64,000 nt of DNA from assembly GCA_016718155.1 (NCBI GenBank), contig JADKEH010000010.1, positions 1-64,000 on the forward strand, given 5' to 3'. The notes under the pieces are model-generated. The model was not told the DNA's origin, did no database searches, and saw only the letters and a program-made list of their open reading frames with translations. Source of the DNA: Candidatus Rhodoferax randersensis. GTDB taxonomy: Bacteria; Pseudomonadota; Gammaproteobacteria; Burkholderiales; Burkholderiaceae_C. Below are positions 29,758 to 38,624 of the stretch, in pieces (the stretch's first letter is position 1; every line of letters begins with the position of its first letter). The position numbers and the translations under genes were made by a program.

Positions 29758-30381
29758 ATGCGTTTCACCGGAACACTCAAGACTTGGAACGACGAGCGTG
29801 GCTTCGGCTTCCTGGAGCCCGCGCAGGGCGGACAGGAGATATTCGTCCACATCAAAGCCTTTCCATCCGGCACAGGCCGACCATCCGTCGGCCAAGTGCT
29901 GACCTTTGAGGTTCAAACTGGCTCAGATGGAAAGAAGAAAGCTCGAGTGGTGCAGTACCCAGTACGCGGAAGGCAGAGTCGAAGACCAAGATCTGAATCT
30001 TCTGCGCCGTGGACACTGCCACGCGTCTTGGCTATCCCAGCCTTCGTTGGAATCTACACCTTCGTAATTTGGCGCTGGGGATTCTCGCCGCCTGTACTTC
30101 TGGCCTATCTTGGGCTGAGCTTCCTTGCGTTCCTCGCGTACGCCTTCGACAAGTCCGCAGCGGTGTCTGGTCGCTGGCGAACTGCAGAGCAAACGCTGCA
30201 TCTCATCTCTCTTGCTGGGGGGCTGGCCCGGAGCACTGGTTGCACAACCTTCTGCGCCACAAGACAAGTAAGCAAAGCTTTGCTCTACGCCTTCTGGTTC
30301 ACGGTTCTGGTCAACGTTGGTGCCTTTGTGGCATGGCACGCGGGTCTACTCCCATTACCTCGACCAGCAGGCGCTGCCTAA
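29758..30381 (+). pseudogene. Cold-shock domain plus DUF1294 membrane protein, frame-disrupted
   Basis: Start ATG at 29758 (MRFTGTLKTWNDERGFGFLEP). Residues 1-70 are a cold-shock nucleic-acid-binding domain with RNP-1-like ERGFGFL and EIFVHI. The rest is the DUF1294 membrane module (LPRVLAIPAFVGIYTFVIWRW, LLAYLGLSFLAFLAYAFDKSAA). The conserved GGWPGAL...LLRHKTSKQSF stretch is broken: the first half, the RHKTSKQSF part and the closing AFWFTVLVNVGAFVAW lie in different frames (about 30210-30290). Two to three small indels nearly cancel, so the nominal frame still runs to 30381. The product is probably non-functional in its third helix. Confidence 0.7.
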
Positions 30382-30616
30382 CCTGTCCAGGGAGAAGTTA
30401 GAGACTGCTTTGGAACGCGGCGTATGGCAGCTTCCAAGGCCTATTGTTGACGTTCAACCATTGGGGCTTTGACTTATCCCTGCGTAAGGCTGTTTTCAAC
30501 CACGGGTCTGAGTCGGCTTCAACGTTCGCTTCCTGCCAATCCAACCCTGGATTGCACATAGCCGTTGTCCTTCGTTTGATGACTCGCCCTCAGCACTGGT
30601 CATACACAAATCAGGA

Positions 30617-31009
30617 TCAATTCCTGCGCATGAGGTTCCGCCGCTGCCGAGGATCCCGCCGCAGACTGCGCAAGGCCCGCTGCCAACGCCGCCGCCAACG
30701 CACCCGATCGGCGCCGCTTTGCTTGCGTGGCATGACCGCACGGGTCACACTGGCCATGCGGCGTTCCGAGAGAGCCAGGCCGTGCGCAAGGGCTTGAACC
30801 TTCAGCCTTTGCCCGACCCGCCAGCCCAGGAGATTGAGCAACAGCGCCGGCAATGGCACCACCAGGCGCCCTACCGTCGCTGTTCCCGTCGATGCTCCCG
30901 CCGACCTACCCGCCGACCGGAATCCGCGAACCGTCACGGTGTAAGTCAACGCGGATCGCGTCAACCCGCCTGAGACCTTTCGCACCGCCACCCTGCCCGG
31001 CTCAGACAT
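30617..31009 (-). CDS. Small basic protein of unknown function
   Basis: A 130-residue frame starting MSEPGRVAVRKVSGGLTRSAL. Its ATG overlaps the stop of the repaired phosphoesterase gene by 8 bases (31002-31009), the same overlap style as elsewhere in this operon, which supports translation. A hydrophobic middle (VGRLVVPLPALLLNLLGWRVGQRLKV) could be a beta-barrel DNA-binding core or an amphipathic segment. The C-terminus is extremely Arg-rich (RVRWRRRWQRALRSLRRDPRQRRNLMRR). No family recognised. Last gene of the cluster; 30382-30616 is empty. Confidence 0.45.
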   Translation of the reverse strand: MSEPGRVAVRKVSGGLTRSALTYTVTVRGFRSAGRSAGASTGTATVGRLVVPLPALLLNLLGWRVGQRLKVQALAHGLALSERRMASVTRAVMPRKQSGADRVRWRRRWQRALRSLRRDPRQRRNLMRRN

Positions 31010-31798
31010 CCCCCACCTCCAGCACACAGCTCCCGTCAAAGTGCGGATTCTCCAACACCCGATCCTCGATTGCCGCATCAGCCGGCGGTTCAGGACGTAG
31101 CCCGCCGGATTGGCCACCACCCGGCACCGGCCAACCGAGTAGTCAAACGAATCGTGCACATGCCCGTGCAGCCACAAATCGGCTTTGTCCAACAAGGGCG
31201 TCATGTCACTGACGAAGCCACCATTCAAGGGATTGCCTGCGTAACGCGGATGCACGCTCAAAGGGTGCGGCCCGTGATGGGTCACCACCACGGTCTTGCC
31301 CGCATGCGCTTGGTCCAGCTCCCGCGCCAGCCAATGGCGCGACCGTTCATGGTCCTGCAAGGTCTGCTCCGCCGTGACGAGCCCCGTGTCGGTGCAGATC
31401 AAATGGTAGTCATTGAGCGCACGCTGCACAAACGCCATCGACACCTGCTGCGCCACGCCCTCCAGGCGGAAGTCGGTCCACAGCGTGCAGCCCAGAAAGC
31501 GCACACCGCCGATGTCAAGGCGATCGTTGTCCAGGAACTGGACGCGGGTCCCGACACAGGCCCGGCGCAACGCCCGCCGGGTTGACTCCCAGGCATGACC
31601 GTAGAACTCATGGTTGCCCGCCACATAGAGCACCGGCACCGGCCAACGCTTCAAACGCTCAATGGCCCGAGTGCCGACGTGGATGTCCCCGGCCAGCACC
31701 AGCAGCTCGGCCTCGGGCGCAGCTTGGATCAGGTTCTCGGGTCCGTACTCGGGCGCAAGGGTTTCCAGGTGAAGGTCGGATGCGAGTTGGATTTTCAT
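31002..31798 (-). pseudogene. Calcineurin-like metallophosphoesterase, frameshift near the 3' end
   Basis: Start MKIQLASDLHLETLAPEYG (31798). All phosphoesterase metal motifs are present: SDLHLE, LAGDIHVG, AGNHEFYG, THHGPHP and LHGHVHDSFDY. These are usual in cytosolic phosphodiesterases and nucleases. The nominal frame runs on to 30617, but at about 31080 the family-type ending (ENPHFDGSCVLEV, stop at 31002) appears in a neighbouring frame. One indel therefore separates NPAGYVLNRR from its true tail. Corrected length is about 265 residues. It follows the membrane gene ending at 31803 with only 4 bases between stop and start. Its role in the operon is unknown. Confidence 0.78.
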
Positions 31799-31802
31799 GA
31801 GA

Positions 31803-32231
31803 CTAGTGGCTAAGGAGATGGTGGCAGAGTTCGGTATCGACGACACAGACCTGGTCGTCGATGGCGCCGGGGCGGCGTTGCAGCGGGGTGCCGGTCTTGA
31901 GGTGCAAGGCACCGCGCAGCAGGAAGGTGCGGGTCTCGGTCCAGACCTGGGTGTCGGAGCCCAGACCACCGATGAACACGATGGACTGCACGCTACCGAG
32001 GTACTCCGCTTGCGCCGGATGGCTGACGCGCCGGATCAAGGCCGAGGTGTAGGGCCAGCAGACCAGCGCCAGCAGCATCAAGGCCAGCAGGCCAATGATG
32101 TACGGCGCCTCCCAGGGGCAGGTGCTGCCTGGGTCCGGATCGGGTGGCAGGGTTTCGTGACTGTCAGGGTCCTCGGGATCCGGTTGGGGGACTTTGCCGG
32201 GCTTCTTGCTTGGGTTGAGGTCGTCAATCAT
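31803..32231 (-). CDS. Single-pass membrane protein, paralogue of the next gene upstream
   Basis: A 142-residue protein, start MIDDLNPSKKPGKVPQPDPED (32231). The acidic Pro/Asp-rich N-terminus is followed by one strong membrane helix (APYIIGLLALMLLALVCWPYTSAL, about residues 42-65). A C-terminal domain (YLGSVQSIVFIGGLGSDTQVWTETRTFLLRGALHLKTGTPLQRR...DDQVCVVDTELCHHLL) follows. That domain aligns in order with the C-terminal domain of 32296-32736 (LVQTELGFFVLSPAISLDKGKPLTLEQRG...RYLCDERHRC). No known family recognised. The start was chosen to avoid overlap with the upstream gene. Confidence 0.65.
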   Translation of the reverse strand: MIDDLNPSKKPGKVPQPDPEDPDSHETLPPDPDPGSTCPWEAPYIIGLLALMLLALVCWPYTSALIRRVSHPAQAEYLGSVQSIVFIGGLGSDTQVWTETRTFLLRGALHLKTGTPLQRRPGAIDDQVCVVDTELCHHLLSH

Positions 32232-32295
32232 TTCAGATACTCCAGTTGGGTTTCGGAGGAAAGGGAACTGCAGCGGCACCAGCGCGCGACAGGAC

Positions 32296-32736
32296 CTACA
32301 GAACACGCGCGCAACGGTGGCGCTCGTCACACAGATACCGCTCGGCGTTGCCGCGCTGCTCCAGCGTCAGCGGCTTGCCCTTGTCCAGACTGATGGCCGG
32401 GCTGAGCACAAAGAAGCCCAGCTCGGTTTGAACCAAGGATCGAATCAGCCAGCCGCTGGTCAGCTCAACCGTCATCACGCTGCCTGCCGCCTGCACCGAT
32501 GTCACGACCTGGCCCTGGTGCTTGTCATAGAAGTAGAGACCCGGCAGCGCCAGACACAGCACCAGGCTGAGCGCCCCCAGGCACAGCATCGCGGTGATGA
32601 CCAAGCTGCGCTGCAGTCGCTCGATGGGAGAACGCACCGGGGGTGATCCACTGGCTGCCGTACGCTTCGCATCGCCGAACAGGTCGGGTTGGACGGATGG
32701 GTCGTCGGTATGGGTGGGTTGGTCTTGCTCGGTCAT
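32296..32736 (-). CDS. Single-pass membrane protein, paralogue of the next gene downstream
   Basis: A 146-residue protein, start MTEQDQPTHTDDPSVQPDLFG (32736). The polar N-terminus (about 45 residues) is followed by a membrane helix (SLVITAMLCLGALSLVLCLALPGLYFY) and a small C-terminal domain ending RYLCDERHRCARVL with two to three Cys. The layout and the segment GWLIRSLVQTELGFFVLSPAISLDKGKPLTLEQRGN match the gene at 31803-32231, so the two look like an old duplication. The 71-base gap upstream holds a GGGTT repeat. Likely inner-membrane; the function is unknown. Confidence 0.65.
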   Translation of the reverse strand: MTEQDQPTHTDDPSVQPDLFGDAKRTAASGSPPVRSPIERLQRSLVITAMLCLGALSLVLCLALPGLYFYDKHQGQVVTSVQAAGSVMTVELTSGWLIRSLVQTELGFFVLSPAISLDKGKPLTLEQRGNAERYLCDERHRCARVL

Positions 32737-32751
32737 GGGATGGCTCCGTAA

Positions 32752-32783
32752 GGGTTGGGTTGGCTTGGGTTGGGTTGGGTTAG
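32752..32783. repeat. GGGTT short tandem repeat, G-quadruplex-prone
   Basis: On the plus strand the stretch reads as about six GGGTT-like units with one interruption (GGCTT), giving at least five G3 runs within 32 bases. It lies in the short gap between the genes at 32808-33422 and 32296-32736, just upstream of the latter's start on the minus strand. Confidence 0.8.
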
Positions 32784-32807
32784 GTGAGTGGATTCGGACA
32801 TGCGCGG

Positions 32808-33422
32808 TCAATGGACACGCTGGTCCCGCGCCACGATGCGCAGTGCAGCGCGCCGGGGCAGTGCGTCGGTGCACCGGGCAGCCCCAGCCTGGCTCCAGGC
32901 CAGGGCCACCACCGCCTGCAGGCGTGCCGCGTGCCAGGCCTTGTGGTCGTTCTGGTCTTCGTACACACCCAGGCCCACCGCATTGCGCACCAGCCAACCG
33001 TTGGGCGGGTCACGCGTCTCCAATTGGTTCAAGGCTGAACGCAGCGCGGTGCCCAAGCGGATGACGAGTTGCGGCCCGTCCAGCAAGTTGGGCGACTCAA
33101 GCAGGCAGGCGCTCTCCCACAGCAAGTCGGGCACACGCGCCACCAAGGCGGCGGTGTGCAGCGCCTCCTTCTCACGTGGCGTGATCTGCGGGTTGGCACT
33201 CGCATAGTTGGCCGCTGCCGTCATCAGCGCCACCGGGTCATGGTCGGCACTGCGCAGCAGCAGGCGTTTGCGCAGCTCAATGTCCGCCAGCAACTCCAGC
33301 AGGAATTGGCGCAGGCTAGAGGTTCGCACCCGCGCAATCGCTCGATTGAGCTGGGCTCGACCGTGGGCGTCGATGGTGAAGGGGTGACGCGTCAGCGTAG
33401 CCGCCATGGCGCTCTCAGCCAT
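32808..33422 (-). CDS. Helical protein, paralogue of 33855-34520
   Basis: A 204-residue protein, start MAESAMAATLTRHPFTIDAHG (33422), whose ATG lies inside the end of the upstream gene (8-base overlap), so translation is coupled. The central region LRQFLLELLADIELRKRLLL...TPREKEALHTAALVARVPDLLWESACLLESP...LRSALNQLE aligns in order with LRQFLASVLAESDVAQAL...GAQERETLFVATLIRGVQELLADQVV...VRSALHRLD in the other paralogue. All-helical, soluble, Leu/Ala-rich. The pattern faintly recalls helical domains of TraI-like proteins from integrative elements, but no metal-binding His/Asp pair is present, so no function is assigned. Confidence 0.65.
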   Translation of the reverse strand: MAESAMAATLTRHPFTIDAHGRAQLNRAIARVRTSSLRQFLLELLADIELRKRLLLRSADHDPVALMTAAANYASANPQITPREKEALHTAALVARVPDLLWESACLLESPNLLDGPQLVIRLGTALRSALNQLETRDPPNGWLVRNAVGLGVYEDQNDHKAWHAARLQAVVALAWSQAGAARCTDALPRRAALRIVARDQRVH

Positions 33423-33807
33423 GGTCAGCTCCCTTGCGCGCGGTCCGGCGGTTCTTGGTTGTCGCGGCCTTGCTTGGCAGCAGCGGTTCACGCTGCGTCA
33501 GCATCACGGGCAGGTCCACGTGAATGAGCCGGTCCACGTCACGCACCATCACGGTAATGGCGAAGCGTCGAAGCTCCTCCCGCAGGGCTTGGTAGTCCGA
33601 CTCGCCCAAGATCTGCTCAAGCTCCGCCGGCAAGAAGAAGGCAGCAAAGCCCTTGAGTTCATGCAGGCGCACCAATTGGCCCTCGACCGCATCAGAGCGG
33701 TCGGCGACCGGCTTGGATGCAGTCTTGGCGTGGTCTTGGCCGTGGCCTTGGTCTTGGCCATGGATGGATTTGGTGGTTTTGGCGGGGTGTTTCTTGGGAG
33801 CGGTCAT
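33415..33807 (-). CDS. Small hypothetical protein
   Basis: 130 residues, start MTAPKKHPAKTTKSIHGQDQ. The first 40 residues and the last 20 are Lys/Thr/His-rich and probably disordered. The centre (LVRLHELKGFAAFFLPAELEQILGESDYQALREELRRFAITVMVRDVDRLIHVDLP) looks like a compact helical domain. The stop TGA (33415-33417) overlaps the start of the downstream paralogue gene. No recognised family. Its place between the two paralogues suggests it is an adaptor in the same complex; that is inference. Confidence 0.55.
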   Translation of the reverse strand: MTAPKKHPAKTTKSIHGQDQGHGQDHAKTASKPVADRSDAVEGQLVRLHELKGFAAFFLPAELEQILGESDYQALREELRRFAITVMVRDVDRLIHVDLPVMLTQREPLLPSKAATTKNRRTARKGADHG

Positions 33808-33854
33808 GTCGTTTCCTTCGGGTAAATGGGATGCGGTGTGGCCTGGGTCAGGAC

Positions 33855-34520
33855 TCAGTGCAAGGCGGTGGGTCCGGCGATCAGGCCGACCGAAGACAGG
33901 GCGCGCAGCACCGTGTCCTGGATGCGCGGCACATAGAAGGCGTCGATCTCGTCTTCATTGCCCCAGCCCAGCGCCAGGCGCAACAGGCTGGCCTGGCGCG
34001 GTGCCGCATCGTCGAGCCGGTGCAGGGCTGAGCGAACGATGGCAAACATCAGCTCCGACGGCGTGCAACTGTTGCCCACGACCTGATCGGCCAGCAGTTC
34101 CTGCACGCCACGGATCAGCGTGGCCACGAAAAGGGTTTCGCGCTCCTGCGCGCCAAAGGCACTCCAGCAGCGCGCCATCTCGGCGGCCCGACGCAGAGTA
34201 GTGATGGGCAATGGTTTGGCGTGGCTGCGCACTCGGGTCAGTGCCTGTGCCACGTCCGACTCGGCCAACACACTGGCCAGGAACTGACGCAGGGCTTGGC
34301 AATCGACCGAGCGCAGGAGCTTGTCGATCAGGGTCTGCGGGTCGGCACTCAGGGTGATGTCCACCACCGGCTGTCCGCTCGCGCCACCCGAAGCGCGGCC
34401 CTGGCGGGCCGGGCCACGGCGCAACAGGTCGGAGCCTCGTTGCAGACCAGGCAGCCCCAAGGGCGTGCGGATGTCGGAGTTGGGTTGCTGAGGGCGAACG
34501 GGTTTCTTGCAAATCGTCAT
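33855..34520 (-). CDS. Helical protein, paralogue of 32808-33422
   Basis: 221 residues with start MTICKKPVRPQQPNSDIRTPLG (34520); an upstream Met at 34571 is less likely. A disordered Arg/Gly/Pro-rich N-terminus (about 50 residues) precedes an all-helical domain (DPQTLIDKLLRSVDCQALRQFLASVLAESDVAQALTRV...). Its paralogy with the gene at 32808-33422 extends through the 'ETLFVATLIRGVQELL' and 'SALHRLDDAAPRQASLLRLALGWGNEDEID' blocks. Both proteins end their shared region with an acidic 'GxxxEDxxD' patch. No catalytic motif is seen. First small gene after the AAA ATPase; bases 34521-34779 are empty. Confidence 0.65.
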   Translation of the reverse strand: MTICKKPVRPQQPNSDIRTPLGLPGLQRGSDLLRRGPARQGRASGGASGQPVVDITLSADPQTLIDKLLRSVDCQALRQFLASVLAESDVAQALTRVRSHAKPLPITTLRRAAEMARCWSAFGAQERETLFVATLIRGVQELLADQVVGNSCTPSELMFAIVRSALHRLDDAAPRQASLLRLALGWGNEDEIDAFYVPRIQDTVLRALSSVGLIAGPTALH

Positions 34521-34779
34521 GACGGTCTTTCTGAAGTGAGTCAAAGAATTCGGAGCAAAGCGCTCCCCCAACCCGCAGATGGCGGGTTTTGCACGAAGGC
34601 ATGGAGCCGGGGAGTCAGGCGTTGACGACCGGGGTCAATGCCACGGTGTCAACGGGAGCGGGTCACTACGGTGGATGGGTCTGTGGATGCATGGCGGCGG
34701 TGATAGGTATTGGTTTGGTTGCGTGTAGTGGTCTGCTCAATTCAAGCTACCAGACAAAGGTCTTGCGTCAAGTCCCTGG

Positions 34780-37033
34780 TCAGAACAAAGCCGCCAGATT
34801 GATCGCCGCCGCTTGCGACGCCGCTGCAGCGGCTTGCCGCGTTGGCCAGAATCCCATGCTGGGTTTGGCGCCGGGCTTGGCAGCGGCTTCTTGCTGCAGC
34901 GCGGCCGCCAGCGCCTGCGCGTCGTCAAAGGGCGCAAAGGCATGGCGGCGCGCCAGCAATGCAAAGTCACCCGGCGTCAAGTCCGCCAGCTGCACTACCT
35001 GAGACTCGGCCATTTCATCGCTATCGAGTTGGAGTTGCTGGCACAGTCGCACAAAGCTGCGAGATACCTGTTCCGGCGTCAACGCATCGAAGCGGATCCG
35101 GACATCGAGCCGCCGCAAGACAGCGTTGTCCAGTGCCGACAGCCGGTTGGTGGCCAGCACCACCACTCCCTCGAACTCACCGAGGTGCTCCAGCAGTTCG
35201 TTGACCTGGCTGACCTCCCACTGGCGCACGGCGTGCGCGCGGTCCGCCAGCAGGCTGTCGGCTTCATCCAGGAACAGCACGGCGCCATCCTGCAGCGCGC
35301 TGGCAAAGGCCTGGGCGATGTGTTGCTCGGTCTCACCCACCCAGGCAGACAGCAGGTCCGAGGCGCGCTGCTCGCTCAGGGGCCGGTCCAGGCGGCGTGC
35401 CAGCTCATGCACATAGGCGGTCTTGCCGGTGCCCGGTGCGCCGTGCAGCAAGATGCGGGCAGTGCCACTGCGGGCAATGCCCTGGGCCAGCGCCACCAGA
35501 TCCGCGCTGGCATTGACCAGTTGCGGGTTCCAAAGCGCAGACGGCGCATGGCCGGCGCGCAGATTGCGGGTGGCCTTGCCCGGCAGGCGCTGGCGCAACC
35601 AGTGTCGGCACAGCGCGGCGTCCATCCCGGCTCCGGCGGCACGCGCCCGGTCATGCAGCACTGCCAACCGGTCGATCAAGGCCGGAGTAAGGTCAGGCAC
35701 GTCTGCCCACTGGCCACGCTCGGTGTCGCCGCAAACGTTTGGTAGGCGTGCCTGCAACACCGCCAGACGGACCGAGCGAGGGGTTGGCTCGACGTGCAGC
35801 ACCGCATCGAAGCGACGCAGCACCGCCGGGTCGAGCACCTCGGGGTGGTTCATGATCCAGACCACCGGCAGGCGCGACGCTTCGAGCAGACGGTTCAGAC
35901 TGGCACGGTGATTGGCCATGCTCACGGCAGACCGGTCGCCGCGACCCAGGATGGCATCAGCGTGACTGCGAAACACATCGTCGGCCTCGTCGAACACCAG
36001 CACAACACCGGGGGTCTGGCGCAGCAGGCTCAGAGCCAGCCGCAAGTGGCTCAGACGCTCTTCACCCGAGAGCGCATTGCCGTCGTCTTGCAGCACCACC
36101 AGTTCCATTGGCTGGATCGGCTGGATCACCGATAAGAGCTGTGTAAGTTCCGGCGCCTGCAGCCAGGCGCGGACGCATTCGGTCTTGCCCAGTCCCGGCG
36201 CCCCGCTGATCAGCAGGTGACCGGCGGGCTCACCCTGTCCAACGGCGTGCAGGGCACCAGCCAGCCAGCAATGGGCCAGCCGGATGTCGTGTTGCAGGTG
36301 GGTGAAGTCGGCCAGGCTCAAGCGTGCTGGTGGCATCGGCACGACCAGGTTGCCCAGGATCAGTGCCGGGGCCTCTTCGTGGTAGGGCAAGCTCTGCACC
36401 AGCCGGCGCGGTGGGTAAAGCAACTCGGTGAAGACTTCCTCGAAGTGCACCTTGAACTTGAGCAGGCCACTGCTGAGCAAGCGACCACGCGCTTGCAGGG
36501 CATTGGCCACGCAGTCGCTGGGTACCTGCAGCACGCCCGCCACAGCGCTGATGGCTTCACCGTGGCCGATCGCGCTCCAACTGGCCAGGGCGCAGCGCAA
36601 GGGCGTGAAGGCGCAAGCCGCCACGGCAAACTCGAAGATGTCGCGCTCAAGTGGATCGAGGCCGGCGCCCTGCGCCAGCCAATTGACCGTGCGCAGCATG
36701 CCGCAGTCTTGTGCCACCGGGGTACCGGCAGTCTGATCGAGGGCGCCAAGGCGACAGCACCGCAACGGCAATGGCCTGACTGACGGCATGCGAACTGGCC
36801 GCGACGTCGGCGAGTTCCGGCACAGCCAGCAGTTCGGAGAGTGAAGCCAGGCTGGCCCGTCCTGGTTGCACGTAGGACGGCATGCCACCGGCACCAGACA
36901 GGATGCGCAGGGACCAGCAGGCCAGGCGGTCACGGTAGGCAGTTTGGGCCGAGGTGCCGCTCTGGGGTCGGTGGGCATCGCTTGAACGCGTAGCGGGGTG
37001 ATCGTTCAACAGGGTGATGAGCTCATGTTTCAT
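34780..37033 (-). pseudogene. Tandem AAA ATPase, one frameshift near the N-terminus
   Basis: About 750 residues when repaired. The true start is probably MKHELITLLNDHPATRSSDAH (37033). This frame reads to AVSQAIAVAVL, and near 36765 the signal moves to the frame continuing GALDQTAGTPVAQDCGMLRTVNWLAQG to the stop at 34780. The first AAA module has Walker A ISGAPGLGKTECVRAWL and Walker B VLVFDEADDVF. The second has LLHGAPGTGKTAYVHEL, AVLFLDEADSLLADR and arginine-finger-region RRLDVRIRFDALT. The second module is CDC48/FtsH-like. It lies between the integrase and the paralogue genes on the same strand and is the likely motor of this cluster. Confidence 0.82.
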
Positions 37034-37151
37034 GGTGTTCGGATCCGTGGTTCAGTTGATTCGAGGTTGTTTGGGCGAAGTCCTCCCCGCATCGCTGCAA
37101 GCAGGCTTGCGGCGATGTCGAGTGGGACTGGTCGGTGTGCGGGTTGGTCGC

Positions 37152-38624
37152 TCAGCTCAGCCAGCGAACTGGCGGCTGATTGGCATGACCGAACCAGATT
37201 GGCGGGGGTTGGGGCTCGTTGCCCGAGCTCATTGCCGGTATCACGATGGGGGTCGCCACTGCGGGTGCGTGATGCTGAACGGCATGGATGCCGCGCAGCT
37301 TGGGCCGTGGCTGTCCCAGCACGTCTCCGATCGGCACGAGACGTCGCGGCTGGTCCAGCGCCGTTCGCGGTGCCAGATGGCCGTCGTTGCGGTCGCCGTT
37401 GTTGCCAGTCGCGTCGGGTAGGCGCACCAGCGCACCGGTGGCCAGTTGACTGGCCAGCAGCCGCTCCATCGCCGATCCGTCTTGCCGCGTCAGGTTGGGC
37501 ACATAGCGGCTGTAGACCCGAAACAGCATCTCCGTGCTGGTGTGGCCCAGTTGACGGGCGATCCATTCGGGCGCTTCACCGGAGGCCAGCCACAAGGTGG
37601 CCGCAGTGTGGCGCATCTGATAGGGCCGGCGCTTGTCCAAGCCGAGATGGCGCAACAGTGGGTACCAGATCCGGTCAGAAAAGTTCTTGTTGTCCAGCGG
37701 CTGGCCCATCAGGTTGCAGAACACATACTCAGACAACTTGCCAGTGGCTTCGAACTGGCGCTGCAAGGCCTGCACCACCGGTTGGCTCATCTGGATGTCG
37801 CGCTGGCTGCCGTCGGTCTTGGTGTACTCATCTTCACCAAGCACAAAGGTTTCGCGTACGCGGATCACACGCAGCTCGAAGTCGACGTACTTCCACTTGA
37901 GGCCATGGACCTCGCCGGTGCGCATGCCGGTGAAGAAGCGAACCGTGAAGTAGTCCTGGTAGTCAGGCCGCACCGTGGCCAGGATGCGCTGCACGTCGAC
38001 CAGGCTGAACGGATCCACATCGGTCTTGCGCAGGCGCAGTGTCTTGATGTTGAGGGTGGGTGACGTAAACTGAAAGCGGTCGGCGGCTTCGTTCAAAATC
38101 TGACGTAGCAGACCCATGATTTCGTTGATCCGTTTGGGTGAGAGCCCTTCCTGTTCTCCGCGACCTTTAACTTTGGCGAGTGTGGCGCGGAATTCAAGAA
38201 CATCGGATTTGGTGATGCTGCTGACCACCTTCCCTCCGAAGTGAGGGATGAGGCGACCGTTCAGAGTCGACAGCAAGGAGCGGATGTGGCTGCGCCGCCA
38301 TTCGATGCTGTGCTCGTCTACCCATTGGGACGCGAAGTCGCGGAACAGGGGGGAATCGGGTTCTTGGCCAACTTCGGGAAGCAAGGGCACATTCGTCGAT
38401 GCCGCAGGTTCAAACCGATCTACCATTGCACTCGCAGGAAAGAATTCGCGGTAGATGAACGTCCCGTCGGCCTGCGCCTTCTTGATCTTGTCGACCAGCG
38501 ACTGCACCCTCTTACGGTTTGGTGGCGTATCGGGCAATGCCGTCTGCTCGCGACAGCGTACGCCCCGGTACGTGAAGTCGACCAGCAGCTTGCCGGTCTC
38601 TTTTCTTGCGGTCACTTTAGCCAT
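37152..38624 (-). CDS. Tyrosine recombinase (phage-type integrase)
   Basis: A 490-residue site-specific recombinase. The N-terminal arm-binding domain (KVTARKETGKLLVDFTYRGVRCREQT, DUF3596-like) and SAM-like core-binding domain are followed by the catalytic domain. The active-site residues are visible: Arg in TGMRTGEVHGL, His-x-x-Arg in MRHTAATLW, His in LGHTSTEML and the Tyr in YSRYV. The C-terminal 90 residues beyond the Tyr are Pro/Asn-rich and unusual. The ATG overlaps the stop of the excisionase gene by 8 bases. The gene marks the edge of an integrated element; its attachment site was not identified. Confidence 0.93.
   Translation of the reverse strand: MAKVTARKETGKLLVDFTYRGVRCREQTALPDTPPNRKRVQSLVDKIKKAQADGTFIYREFFPASAMVDRFEPAASTNVPLLPEVGQEPDSPLFRDFASQWVDEHSIEWRRSHIRSLLSTLNGRLIPHFGGKVVSSITKSDVLEFRATLAKVKGRGEQEGLSPKRINEIMGLLRQILNEAADRFQFTSPTLNIKTLRLRKTDVDPFSLVDVQRILATVRPDYQDYFTVRFFTGMRTGEVHGLKWKYVDFELRVIRVRETFVLGEDEYTKTDGSQRDIQMSQPVVQALQRQFEATGKLSEYVFCNLMGQPLDNKNFSDRIWYPLLRHLGLDKRRPYQMRHTAATLWLASGEAPEWIARQLGHTSTEMLFRVYSRYVPNLTRQDGSAMERLLASQLATGALVRLPDATGNNGDRNDGHLAPRTALDQPRRLVPIGDVLGQPRPKLRGIHAVQHHAPAVATPIVIPAMSSGNEPQPPPIWFGHANQPPVRWLS

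Noticed and set aside
30617..31009. A SymE-like toxin call for the Arg-rich small protein
   Set aside because: Only a vague hydrophobic core resembles SymE/AbrB folds; key residues could not be matched.
32808..34520. HD-phosphohydrolase or TraI_2 assignment for the helical paralogues
   Set aside because: The 'TAALVARVPDLL' and 'VATLIRGVQELL' stretches recall the region around an HD motif, but the His-Asp pair is absent in both.
37014..37900. Plus-strand frames over the integrase gene
   Set aside because: They overlap the well-supported integrase on the minus strand and have Arg/Ala/Ser-rich shadow composition.
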